From the NCBI GenBank assembly GCA_013817245.1, contig JACDDA010000005.1, positions 62,001-126,000 on the forward strand: 64,000 nucleotides of DNA. Reading direction: 5' to 3'. Under the pieces are notes generated by a model that ran no database searches, was not told where the DNA came from, and saw only the letters and a program-made list of their open reading frames with translations. This DNA comes from Gammaproteobacteria bacterium. Its GTDB lineage: Bacteria; Pseudomonadota; Gammaproteobacteria; HTCC5015. The translations under genes were made by a program, and so were the position numbers. This document shows, piece after piece, positions 56,106-64,000 of this stretch; within the stretch, counting starts at the first letter, position 1; every line of letters starts with the position of its first letter.

Positions 56106-57485
56106 ATGGTTATTTTAATAACAGATGCGTTAGTGTTTTTCTTATTAAGCGTAACGGCGGTGCTGGCTGTCTACGTCAGCGGTAAACGTCATTTACGTGA
56201 ATCGTTTCGCCGTGTATTACAAAGTAAAACCGCGTTAGCCAGCGGTACTTTGTTGTTAGCCTATTTATTAATTGGTACCTTGGATTGTATTCATTTCCGT
56301 GCGACCCAAAGCGACACTCAGTCATCGGCAGATATTGTCAGTGTCTTAGATGTGGTGTTGTCGCCGCTGCGTCATAGTGATGAAAAAACCTTTTCAGCAC
56401 CTTTGTCTATTTATAGTTTTGCGAAAGAAAGTCTGTCAAATGACAAGGGTCAAGTTATCCGTGATTACCCGCGTTTATTGAACGCAGGTAAACATCTTGC
56501 TGATCCCGCGCGCTATAAAAATGATATAACGCAGCGGGCGGTATTGGGTGTGTTGTGGGGATTGTTATGTTGGAGTGTTTTATTGGCTGCGATCTTGAGT
56601 ATTAATAAATTATGTGGCTGGCAATATAATAACATCAAAAAAATATTAAATAGCCAGAGCGATATTCCTTGGCATGTAATTTTATATGTAGTGTTAATTT
56701 TGTTTTTAGTGATTGCGGTCGTCGTTAATTTCGTTCCGCAATATCATGTGTTCGGCACTGATCAAGTAGGGGAAGATGTATTATACCAATGCCTTAAAAG
56801 TATTCGTACGGGTTTGGTAATCGGCACCGTGACTACATTGATTATGCTGCCTATCTCTTTGCTGTTCGGAATCGCGGCGGGTTATTTTGGCGGATGGATA
56901 GATGATCTTGTGCAGTTTATTTATACCACATTGAATTCTATTCCTGGCGTGCTGTTGATTGCTTCAATGGTATTAGTCATGCAAACCTATATGGCTAACC
57001 ATGCAGAGAGTTTTGATAATTTATTAATACGCGCTGATGTGCGCTTAGTGGCGTTGTGTTTCATTTTAGGTATAACCAGCTGGACGGGCTTGTGTCGATT
57101 GTTGCGCGCTGAAACCTTGAAAGTGCGCGAAATGGATTATGTGATTGCCGCACGTGTTAGCGGTGTTGCTCATTTTAAAATTCTATTGAAACATATTTTA
57201 CCGAACGTCATGCATATCGTATTAATCGCGGTAGTTTTAGATTTTAGTGGCTTAGTGCTGGCAGAAGCGGTGTTGTCTTATATTCAAATTGGCGTTGAGC
57301 CTAGTACTTACAGTTGGGGCAATATGATTAATAGTGCGCGCTTGGAAATGGCGCGTGAGCCGGTTGTCTGGTGGTCATTAACTGCGGCTTTTGTTTCAAT
57401 ACTGGGATTAGTGCTCAGCGCGAATTTATTTGCTGATGTAGTACGCGACGCTTTAGATCCGCGTACGCGTCGTGGACGAGTGTAA
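56106..57485 (+). CDS. ABC transporter permease, OppC/YejE type, with long N-terminal insert
   Basis: A 459-residue permease. From about residue 215 it follows OppC: HVFGTDQVGEDVLYQCLKS, then the EAA loop MDYVIAARVSGVAHFKILLKHILPNV, and the end FADVVRDALDPRTR. OppC proteins normally have about 300 residues with this FGTD motif near residue 80, so some 130 extra residues with extra membrane spans and a periplasmic segment (DTQSSADIVSVLD to YKNDITQR) lie upstream. Start at ATG 56106, 12 bases after the first permease. Confidence 0.9.
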   Translation: MVILITDALVFFLLSVTAVLAVYVSGKRHLRESFRRVLQSKTALASGTLLLAYLLIGTLDCIHFRATQSDTQSSADIVSVLDVVLSPLRHSDEKTFSAPLSIYSFAKESLSNDKGQVIRDYPRLLNAGKHLADPARYKNDITQRAVLGVLWGLLCWSVLLAAILSINKLCGWQYNNIKKILNSQSDIPWHVILYVVLILFLVIAVVVNFVPQYHVFGTDQVGEDVLYQCLKSIRTGLVIGTVTTLIMLPISLLFGIAAGYFGGWIDDLVQFIYTTLNSIPGVLLIASMVLVMQTYMANHAESFDNLLIRADVRLVALCFILGITSWTGLCRLLRAETLKVREMDYVIAARVSGVAHFKILLKHILPNVMHIVLIAVVLDFSGLVLAEAVLSYIQIGVEPSTYSWGNMINSARLEMAREPVVWWSLTAAFVSILGLVLSANLFADVVRDALDPRTRRGRV

Positions 57486-57486
57486 T

Positions 57487-59160
57487 ATGCCGCAGTCGAT
57501 ATTAAGTATTGAAGCGTTAAGCGTACATTTTTCTAACAGCGTCGTTGTTGATGAAGTCAGTTTAAATATTAATCCAGGTGAAACCTTAGCCTTAGTGGGC
57601 GAATCTGGTAGTGGAAAATCCGTGACTGCCCTGGCTATTTTGCAATTGCTGCCACGCACTGCAACGATTTCGCAAGGCCGCATTTTATTGTCAGGTAATG
57701 ATTTGTTACGCACACCCGCGCGAGATGTGCAAAAAATTCGTGGCCGTAAAATCGGTATGATCTTTCAAGAGCCCATGACAGCTTTGAATCCGATCATGAC
57801 GGTTGCGCAGCAATTCAATGAAGTATTAAGTTTGTCGGCGCACCCCAAAAAATCAATTCGTGCTACCGGTTTAGCAATTTTAGCGTCGGTTGAATTAGCG
57901 GATCCTGCCCGTGTGTGGGAAAGTTATCCGCATCAATTATCCGGTGGTATGCGGCAGCGCGTTATGATTGCTTTAGTGTTAGCCGCTAAGCCTGCTCTGA
58001 TTATTGCCGATGAGCCTACTACCGCGTTAGATGTGACTGTGCAAGCACAAATTTTAGCGTTGTTGAAAAATTTGCAAAGCCAAACCGGCACCGCCATGTT
58101 GTTTGTTACGCATGATTTAGGTTTGGTTGGCGAAATGGCGGATCATGTTGCCGTAATGAAAGCAGGGCGCATCGTTGAGCAAGCGGATTGCAAAACATTT
58201 TTTGCACAGCCGCAGCATGAATATTCTCGGCGATTATTTGAAGTTTTGCCTGCGGCTAATAAACGAGGCTATTCTTTAGTTGATCATTCCTTGTTGCCAC
58301 TTAATCAAAATAGCCACAAAAATAATTCTGATAAATCATCAGAATTATTGCGACTGCAAGATATAAAAGTGCATTTCCCGATTCGACGAGGTTTATTTAA
58401 AAAAGTTGTTGATGTAGTCAAAGCGGTCGATGGTGTCGATTTGGTGTTACACAAACAAGAAACCTTGGCCCTAGTGGGTGAGTCAGGCAGTGGTAAAACT
58501 ACATTAGCGAAAGCGCTATTGCAGTTATATCCGATTAGTAGCGGTGAGATATTTTTAAAGGGTCAAAATTTACAGACTATGTCGCGGGCACAGCGTCAAC
58601 AGTCTCGGCATGTGATGCAAATAGTATTTCAAGATCCTTATTCAGCGATGAATCCGCGTTTGCAAGTAGAAGATATTGTAGCTGAAACGCTGTTGGCGAA
58701 ATGTGCCGCTTTACGCATTAAGCGTCCGGCGCAATGGCAACAGCAAGTACGCGCAGTCTTAGATCAAGTAGGATTACCACAAGATGCGGCTTATCGTTAC
58801 CCTCATGAGTTCTCAGGCGGACAGCGTCAACGTATTGCCATTGCGCGTGCATTAATTGTAAAGCCGGAGCTATTGATTTTAGATGAGCCTACCAGCGCCC
58901 TAGATGTTTCAGTGCAAGCGCAAATCTTGGTGTTATTGCAACAATTACAAGTCGAGTATGGTTTAAGTTATTTATTAATTACGCACAATATGTCGGTAGT
59001 GTCGTATATGGCGCATCGAGTGGTTGTTATGCGTCAAGGTAAATTGATTGAGCAGGGTGAAGTAAAACAAGTGCTGGAACAGCCTCGTAGCGGATATACG
59101 CAAGCATTATTAAAAGCCGTGCCCGCTTTGTATCGTCAGTCGAATGTTGATTCTAAATAA
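57487..59160 (+). CDS. Peptide-type ABC transporter ATPase with two nucleotide-binding domains
   Basis: A 557-residue fused ATPase. Start at ATG 57487, directly after the previous stop. The first domain has GESGSGKS, LSGGMRQRV and ADEPTTALD; the second has GESGSGKT, FSGGQRQRI and LDEPTSALD. This is the DppD-DppF fusion seen in YejF. Both domains end with the oligopeptide-family tail (for example HEYSRRLFEVLP). It powers the binding-protein and permease genes just upstream. Substrate probably a peptide or peptidyl compound. Confidence 0.94.
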   Translation: MPQSILSIEALSVHFSNSVVVDEVSLNINPGETLALVGESGSGKSVTALAILQLLPRTATISQGRILLSGNDLLRTPARDVQKIRGRKIGMIFQEPMTALNPIMTVAQQFNEVLSLSAHPKKSIRATGLAILASVELADPARVWESYPHQLSGGMRQRVMIALVLAAKPALIIADEPTTALDVTVQAQILALLKNLQSQTGTAMLFVTHDLGLVGEMADHVAVMKAGRIVEQADCKTFFAQPQHEYSRRLFEVLPAANKRGYSLVDHSLLPLNQNSHKNNSDKSSELLRLQDIKVHFPIRRGLFKKVVDVVKAVDGVDLVLHKQETLALVGESGSGKTTLAKALLQLYPISSGEIFLKGQNLQTMSRAQRQQSRHVMQIVFQDPYSAMNPRLQVEDIVAETLLAKCAALRIKRPAQWQQQVRAVLDQVGLPQDAAYRYPHEFSGGQRQRIAIARALIVKPELLILDEPTSALDVSVQAQILVLLQQLQVEYGLSYLLITHNMSVVSYMAHRVVVMRQGKLIEQGEVKQVLEQPRSGYTQALLKAVPALYRQSNVDSK

Positions 59161-59163
59161 ATA

Positions 59164-60291
59164 TTAGCTTAATAAGCGCTGCAAAATATTTTGATAAATC
59201 AGCGTTAATTGTTCGAGTTCAGCAATTGAAGTGCGTTCATCAATTTTATGAATGGTATCGTTGACTGGACCTAATTCAATAACTTGTGCGCCCGTGGGTG
59301 CAATGAAGCGACCATCTGAGGTGCCGCCAGATGTTGATAATAATGTGTCGATGCCGAGGATATCTTGAATCGCAGCACGCGTAGCGGCCACTAATTCTTT
59401 TTCAGGCGTTAAAAAAGGGTGGCCAGACAAATGCCACTGCAAATTATATTGCAAACCTTGTTCAGTTAATAAATCCACAACGGTTTGTTTTAATTTTTCT
59501 GCGGTGGTCTCGGTAGAAAAACGAAAATTAAATAATAGCGTTAATTCCCCGGGTATTACATTGTTAGCGCCAGTACCTGCATTGATATTAGAAATCTGAA
59601 AACTGGTGGCTGGAAAATATTGATTACCTTTGTCCCATTCTTGAACGCAAATGACGCGTAAAAACTCACTCGCGCGATGAATAGGATTGTCCGCTAATTG
59701 TGGATATGCAATATGACCTTGTTGACCAATGATGCGCAACGTGCCAGATAATGAACCGCGTCTGCCATTTTTAATGGTGTCGCCTAATTGTTGACTGCTA
59801 GAAGGTTCGCCTACTAAGCACCAATCAATTTTTTCGCCGCGCTGACTTAATGTTTCAATTACTTTGACAGTGCCATTAGTGGCGTCACCTTCTTCATCGC
59901 CAGTGATTAAAAAACCAATCGAGCCTTTAAGAAGCGGTTTTGTTTTTAAAAATTGTTCGGTTGCAACAATCATGGCGGCTAAACTACCTTTCATATCAGC
60001 AGCGCCACGACCATATAAATAGCCATCACGGACTTCAGGTTTAAAAGGTGCAGATTGCCATGCTTGTTCAGGCCCGGTGGGCACCACATCAGTATGTCCA
60101 GCAAATGCAAACAGTGGCCCGCTGTTACCTAAACGCGCCCAAAAATTTTCTACATTGCCAAAGCGCAGTGACTCAATGTTAAAACCGAGTGCGCGTAAAC
60201 GCTGGATCATAATGTTTTGACAGCCGTGATCCATAGGCGTCACAGAAGCAATTTCCATAAGGGTTTGAGTTAATTTTAAAACGTCGCTCAT
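59164..60291 (-). CDS. dapE: Succinyl-diaminopimelate desuccinylase
   Basis: A 375-residue M20-type metallohydrolase. Metal ligands are in FAGHTDVVPTG (His, Asp), GAADMKGSLA (bridging Asp), and TGDEEGDATNGT (catalytic Glu and next Glu); a later His is in SGGTSDGRFIAPTGAQVIELGPVNDTIH split over two segments. It forms LL-diaminopimelate for lysine and peptidoglycan. Its start overlaps the glnD stop by four bases, so both are co-transcribed. Confidence 0.96.
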   Translation of the reverse strand: MSDVLKLTQTLMEIASVTPMDHGCQNIMIQRLRALGFNIESLRFGNVENFWARLGNSGPLFAFAGHTDVVPTGPEQAWQSAPFKPEVRDGYLYGRGAADMKGSLAAMIVATEQFLKTKPLLKGSIGFLITGDEEGDATNGTVKVIETLSQRGEKIDWCLVGEPSSSQQLGDTIKNGRRGSLSGTLRIIGQQGHIAYPQLADNPIHRASEFLRVICVQEWDKGNQYFPATSFQISNINAGTGANNVIPGELTLLFNFRFSTETTAEKLKQTVVDLLTEQGLQYNLQWHLSGHPFLTPEKELVAATRAAIQDILGIDTLLSTSGGTSDGRFIAPTGAQVIELGPVNDTIHKIDERTSIAELEQLTLIYQNILQRLLS

Positions 60292-62894
60292 GCGGTACCT
60301 GTTTTTGGAATATCGTCAATATGATGATGGAGTGTTTGAATCAGTTGAGCTGATACCGGTGTGTCATGGATAGCGCGATTGGTGGCATCGCTCAAAATAA
60401 AAATATTTTCTGCGCGTTCACCGACGGTACTGATTTTGGCATTATGCACGCGAATATTACAATCCAAAAATGCTTGACCGATTAATGCCAATAAACCAGG
60501 GCGATCTAAGGTAATAATTTCCAACAAGCTATACGCTAATTCTGGCGCGGGTTCTGTTGTTATGCGTGTGGGGGTATTAAACTGACGTAATTGGCGCGAT
60601 AAGGGTTTGCGAATGGCTTTAGGTGTTTGGCGCGGATCTTTAATTGATGCACTTAATGCTTTTTGTATTTCTTGAATGCGATGTTGATCTCTGACCGGTT
60701 GGTTATCATTATCGAGAACCATATAAGTGTCTAAGGTGTAACCATTACGCGAGCTAATAATGCGGGCATCAACAATATTTAAACCTAAGCGACTCAACAC
60801 TAAAGTGCTGATAGCAAAAAAACCATCATTTTCTTGTGCGTAAATAAAGATAGGCGTAGTGCCACGGGTCGCGTGAGGATTGATGAGTACTAAAGGTAAT
60901 TGATCGTGGTTGGCTTCTAAAATAGCCCGTGTATGCCAAGCAATTTCTTCGGCATTGTGACGTAGAAAATAATCATCGCCAAATTCTTTCCACACACGTA
61001 AGCAGGCTGAGCGGGGTATTTCTATTGCTTCGAGTAGCTCAGCTGCGCCATCTTGGCGTTCAGTCACACGTTCGGCGATATCAATGGGTTTGGCTTGGCC
61101 GTGTCGGAATACATACTTTGAGCGTAAATAGAGTTCCATTAATAAACGATCACGCCAGCTAGTCCAAAGTTCTGGGTTGGTTGCGGTGATGTCGGCAACG
61201 GTAAGTAAATACAGATAATTCAAGGTACGTTGATCGCCCACTTTTTCGGCAAATTCTAAAATGATATCAGGGTCGCTAATGTCTTTGCGTTGCGCGGTCA
61301 TCGACATTAATAAATGATTGCGAACTAACCACTGCACAATTCGTGAATTGTCTTTGCTAATGCCATGTCTTAAGCAAAATTCTTTGGCGTCATCTGCGCC
61401 TAATTCAGAATGATCACCGCCACGACCTTTAGCAATATCATGAAAGAGTGCGGCTACATATAAAACTTCAGGAGCATCCAAGGTTTTGAAAATAGTTTGT
61501 AATTGTGGATGATGTTCTGGCGAAGGCGGTATTGCAAAGCTGCGAGCATTTTTTAATACATTGAGCGTATGTTCATCGACGGTGTAAATGTGAAACAAAT
61601 CGAATTGCATGCGGCCTGTGATATGTGAGAAGGCCGGCAGATACGCAGCCAGCACGCCGTAACGATTCATTCGACTTAATTCGTGGCTGACGCCATGCGG
61701 CTCTTTTAAAATGGCCATGAATAATGCGCAATGTTCCGCTTGTTCGCGAAAAGCATCGTCGATTAAATATAAATGTTCTCGCACCAAACGAATACTGGCG
61801 GCACGGACACCTTTTAGTTGCCGGTTTTGTTCCATCAATAAAAATAATTCGAGCAAAGCTGACGGTGTTTCGCGAAACACGGCGGCGCTACTGACTTCTA
61901 AGTAGCCGTTGACTGTTTGAAAACGTTCGTTAATAGGAATTACGCTGTTATTTTTATCAGTAAATTCAATTTTTTCTTGCAAGAGCTGCAGTAACATTTC
62001 ATTGAGACGCGCTAATTCGGTGACGGTTCGAAAGTAGTGCTGCATGAATTGTTCAACAGCCAGATTATTATTGTTGTCGCTATAGCCTAATTGATTGGCA
62101 AGCTGACGTTGCATATCCATTAATAAACGATCTTCACGACGTTTGCTAAGACGGTGCAACAAAAAACGAATACGCCATAATAATTCACGACCTTGTAATA
62201 GCGAATTCAGTTCTGTTTGAGTTAAAAAGCCTAAAGCAGTTAATGCTTGTAAAGAGTTGGCGTCAAAATAGCGTTTAGCTACCCACGCAATGGTTTGAAT
62301 GTCGCGCAGACCACCCGGGCCTTCTTTGATATTGGGTTCGAGTTTGTAAGCGGTATCGCCGAATTTTTGATGGCGCTGTTGCTGTTCATTTAATTTAGCG
62401 AAAAAAAATTCTTCTTTCGACCAAATATGACTTTCGCTCGTGGCCTGTTGCATGTTTTGGTAGAGCGTTTGATTGCCAATTAATAAACGCGACTCTAATA
62501 AATTAGTTAACACCGTCACATCGCGTGAGGCTTCTTCGCTGCACTGTTGGGGCGTGCGCACACTGTGGCCAATGTCTAAACCTAAATTCCATAATTGAGT
62601 AACATATTGTTCGATCGCGGTTTGCCAATTTATTAATTCATCGGGTTCTACCAAAATCGCAATATCAATATCAGAATGCGGATGTAATTCGCTGCGGCCG
62701 TAACCACCGACTGCAATCAGTGCCAGTTTGTCGGTGTTGCCGATAATGCTGTGCCAGAGCGCAATTAATACCTCATCGAGCTGTTGTGCGCGCAGGTGGA
62801 CTAATGCTTCGATAGGTTCGCCATTGCTGAGCGCCGTCGTTAATTGTTCGAGTTGCGCGTTTAATAGCGGTTGATATTCTTTGGCGGTCTTCAT
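60288..62894 (-). CDS. glnD: Bifunctional uridylyltransferase / uridylyl-removing enzyme GlnD
   Basis: An 868-residue nitrogen sensor. The nucleotidyltransferase site is GGYGRSELHPHSDIDIAIL with the Asp pair, the HD hydrolase domain has FHDIAKGRGGDHSELG, and two ACT domains lie at the C-terminus (IFIYAQENDGFFAIST and LLEIITLDRPGLLALIGQ). It uridylylates or de-uridylylates PII protein according to glutamine. Coupled by four-base overlaps to map upstream and dapE downstream. Confidence 0.97.
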   Translation of the reverse strand: MKTAKEYQPLLNAQLEQLTTALSNGEPIEALVHLRAQQLDEVLIALWHSIIGNTDKLALIAVGGYGRSELHPHSDIDIAILVEPDELINWQTAIEQYVTQLWNLGLDIGHSVRTPQQCSEEASRDVTVLTNLLESRLLIGNQTLYQNMQQATSESHIWSKEEFFFAKLNEQQQRHQKFGDTAYKLEPNIKEGPGGLRDIQTIAWVAKRYFDANSLQALTALGFLTQTELNSLLQGRELLWRIRFLLHRLSKRREDRLLMDMQRQLANQLGYSDNNNNLAVEQFMQHYFRTVTELARLNEMLLQLLQEKIEFTDKNNSVIPINERFQTVNGYLEVSSAAVFRETPSALLELFLLMEQNRQLKGVRAASIRLVREHLYLIDDAFREQAEHCALFMAILKEPHGVSHELSRMNRYGVLAAYLPAFSHITGRMQFDLFHIYTVDEHTLNVLKNARSFAIPPSPEHHPQLQTIFKTLDAPEVLYVAALFHDIAKGRGGDHSELGADDAKEFCLRHGISKDNSRIVQWLVRNHLLMSMTAQRKDISDPDIILEFAEKVGDQRTLNYLYLLTVADITATNPELWTSWRDRLLMELYLRSKYVFRHGQAKPIDIAERVTERQDGAAELLEAIEIPRSACLRVWKEFGDDYFLRHNAEEIAWHTRAILEANHDQLPLVLINPHATRGTTPIFIYAQENDGFFAISTLVLSRLGLNIVDARIISSRNGYTLDTYMVLDNDNQPVRDQHRIQEIQKALSASIKDPRQTPKAIRKPLSRQLRQFNTPTRITTEPAPELAYSLLEIITLDRPGLLALIGQAFLDCNIRVHNAKISTVGERAENIFILSDATNRAIHDTPVSAQLIQTLHHHIDDIPKTGTA

Positions 62895-63682
62895 TGCAGA
62901 TCGGTTTCTTCGCTGCGGCGAGTGAGGATTTCTGCGCCAGTTTCAGTCACTAAAATAGTATGTTCCCATTGCGCGGAAAGGCTGTGATCTTTAGTGACCA
63001 CCGTCCATTCATCTGCGAGCAATTTGATATGGCGTTTACCGGCATTCACCATCGGTTCAATGGTGAAGGTCATGCCAGCTTGCAAGGCGAGTCCCGTACC
63101 GGGTTTGCCGTAATGTAAAACCTGAGGCTCTTCGTGGAATATGCGGCCAATGCCGTGACCACAAAATTCTCGAACGATGGAAAAATGTTGCTGTTCTGCG
63201 TGCGTTTGAATGGCAAAACCAATATCACCTAAGGTTGCCCCCGGTTTGACTTGAGCAATTCCCAATAACAATGCTTCGCGCGTCACGCGAGCTAAACGTT
63301 CCGCTTGCACAGACGGTTTACCCACAAAAAACATTTTACTGGTGTCGCCATGAAAACCGTCTTTGATGACGGTGATGTCGATATTAATAATATCGCCGTT
63401 TTTCAACTGCTTAGGCCCGGGAATACCGTGACAAATTTGATGATTGACCGACGTGCAAATGGATTTTGGAAACGCTGGGCCGCCGCTAGCGTGGCGATAG
63501 TTTAAAGGTGCGGGAATAGCGTTTTGCACCTCCACTATATATTGGTGACAAATCCTATCCAATTCTTCCGTGCTAGTCCCGGCCTGCACATAGGGGCCGA
63601 TCATTTCTAAGACTTCACCCGCCAGACGGCCAGCAACCCGCATTTTTTCTATATCGTCGGCATTTTTGATGGTAATGGTCAT
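62891..63682 (-). CDS. map: Methionine aminopeptidase, type I
   Basis: A 263-residue metallopeptidase. Start taken at ATG 63682 (MTITIKNADDIEKM), which aligns with E. coli Map (MAISIKTPEDIEKM); the ribosome-binding site is weak. Metal ligands: two Asp in NIDITVIKDGFHGDTS, His in CGHGIGRIFHEEP, and Glu in TIEPM and WEHTI. It removes the initiator Met. map divergent from the probable rpsB leader is the common gammaproteobacterial layout. Confidence 0.96.
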   Translation of the reverse strand: MTITIKNADDIEKMRVAGRLAGEVLEMIGPYVQAGTSTEELDRICHQYIVEVQNAIPAPLNYRHASGGPAFPKSICTSVNHQICHGIPGPKQLKNGDIINIDITVIKDGFHGDTSKMFFVGKPSVQAERLARVTREALLLGIAQVKPGATLGDIGFAIQTHAEQQHFSIVREFCGHGIGRIFHEEPQVLHYGKPGTGLALQAGMTFTIEPMVNAGKRHIKLLADEWTVVTKDHSLSAQWEHTILVTETGAEILTRRSEETDLQ

Positions 63683-63831
63683 AAGCAGGGTCGTCATTTC
63701 AGGAAGGGGCAAAAAAACAGGCAGGCACTATACCAGAAATGTTTTTAATCCGACTCTCTGCCGATTCGGCCGACAAAGACAGGTTGACCTAGCGTCTGCA
63801 TGGCGGTGCGGTGGCGGAGGTTGGGCAGATG

Positions 63832-63840
63832 TGATATAAA
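63832..63840 (+). promoter_or_regulatory. Extended -10 promoter of the rpsB-leader-like transcript
   Basis: TGATATAAA has the TGn extension directly before TATAAA. No -35 consensus is needed for this class and none is clear. Confidence 0.5.
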
Positions 63841-64000
63841 GCGCGCCGCTAAGACCGGTTTTACGCTGTTGAGCAGGCCACTTAGCAAATTCGCACGCGC
63901 ATCGACACAGTTAATCGGGTGCTTGTTGGCCGTAAAGCCAGTGAGTGATTAGTTGGGATGTGCGGAGGCCTAACCCATGGGACATTACACATTAATATGT
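63841..64000 (+). promoter_or_regulatory. Probable rpsB mRNA leader (t44/S2-type), cut by window edge
   Basis: The region follows a promoter and lies divergent from map, where rpsB is expected in gammaproteobacteria. It contains a TGGC/GCCA hairpin (near 63928-63941), then GGAGG with ATG eight bases later (63977) opening a short reading frame that runs off the window. I recall the AACCCATGGGACA segment as typical of the conserved rpsB leader RNA (t44), but cannot confirm by alignment. No rpsB coding sequence is inside the window. Confidence 0.45.

Overview
The window is a chromosomal segment of a gammaproteobacterium with moderate to low GC. Gene order supports this: nadB divergent from rpoE-rseA-rseB; lepA-lepB-DUF4845-rnc-era-recO; tig-clpP-clpX-lon-hupB-tRNA-ppiD next to fabI; dnaX-ybaB-recR with the SRP RNA close by; and glnD-map with an rpsB-leader-like region at the right edge. 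It has envelope genes (lpxH, a TonB-dependent receptor, lipoproteins) and NadB, LpxH and RseAB of gammaproteobacterial type. I see no insertion sequence, prophage, CRISPR array or obvious genomic island, and I cannot name a genus.

Layout. 1-4.8 kb: end of rlmJ, a Bcr/CflA-type efflux pump, a conserved unknown with a Gly-rich tail, and the helicase hrpB. 4.9-16.2 kb: the accessory part. A soluble GAF-HisKA_2 histidine kinase and an ANTAR-output response regulator are followed by single genes with attenuator-like leaders: acyl-CoA dehydrogenase, NmrA-type oxidoreductase, TonB-dependent receptor, cytochrome b561, an unknown membrane protein, GST, two YeeE/YedE half-transporters and a GloC-type hydrolase. 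16.2-25 kb: rimO, 4.5S RNA, a RidA-like protein, dnaX, ybaB, recR, hinT, rsgA and an unusual 787-residue protein with an N-terminal pterin dehydratase domain. 25-31 kb: orn, a rhodanese, nadB and the sigma-E operon. 31-42 kb: the lepA to DUF455 cluster, lpxH, two adjacent cyclophilins, cysS and folD. 42.2-43.1 kb: five tRNAs. 43-52 kb: proteostasis genes (tig, clpP, clpX, lon, ppiD), HU, two tRNAs and fabI. 52.9-59.2 kb: a four-gene peptide-type ABC importer. 59-64 kb: dapE, glnD, map and the probable rpsB leader.

The most interesting signal is in 6.1-12.4 kb. ANTAR proteins act by binding RNA hairpins with a six-base loop carrying A at position 1 and G at position 4, which prevents formation of an overlapping terminator. 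Directly downstream of the ANTAR gene, four leaders contain hairpins with the core GGY-AANGNN-GCC. In the two clearest (before the acyl-CoA dehydrogenase and the NmrA-like gene) the hairpin's 3' arm is also the 5' arm of a strong intrinsic terminator. This suggests a local, apparently undescribed ANTAR antitermination regulon controlling acyl-CoA, redox and outer-membrane uptake genes. Structures were paired by hand; regulation is inferred.

Other points to check: an A9 slippage site in dnaX with stops in both shifted frames; LepB with an apparently duplicated N-terminal membrane segment; sigma-E with an N-terminal extension; an acyl-CoA dehydrogenase with Asp in place of the usual catalytic Glu; and a long repeat-bearing tail on the pterin dehydratase protein. 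Gaps over about 200 bases are 9228-9439 (promoter and leader), 49029-49307 (hairpin after lon, otherwise nothing clear) and 63683-64000 (promoter and leader).
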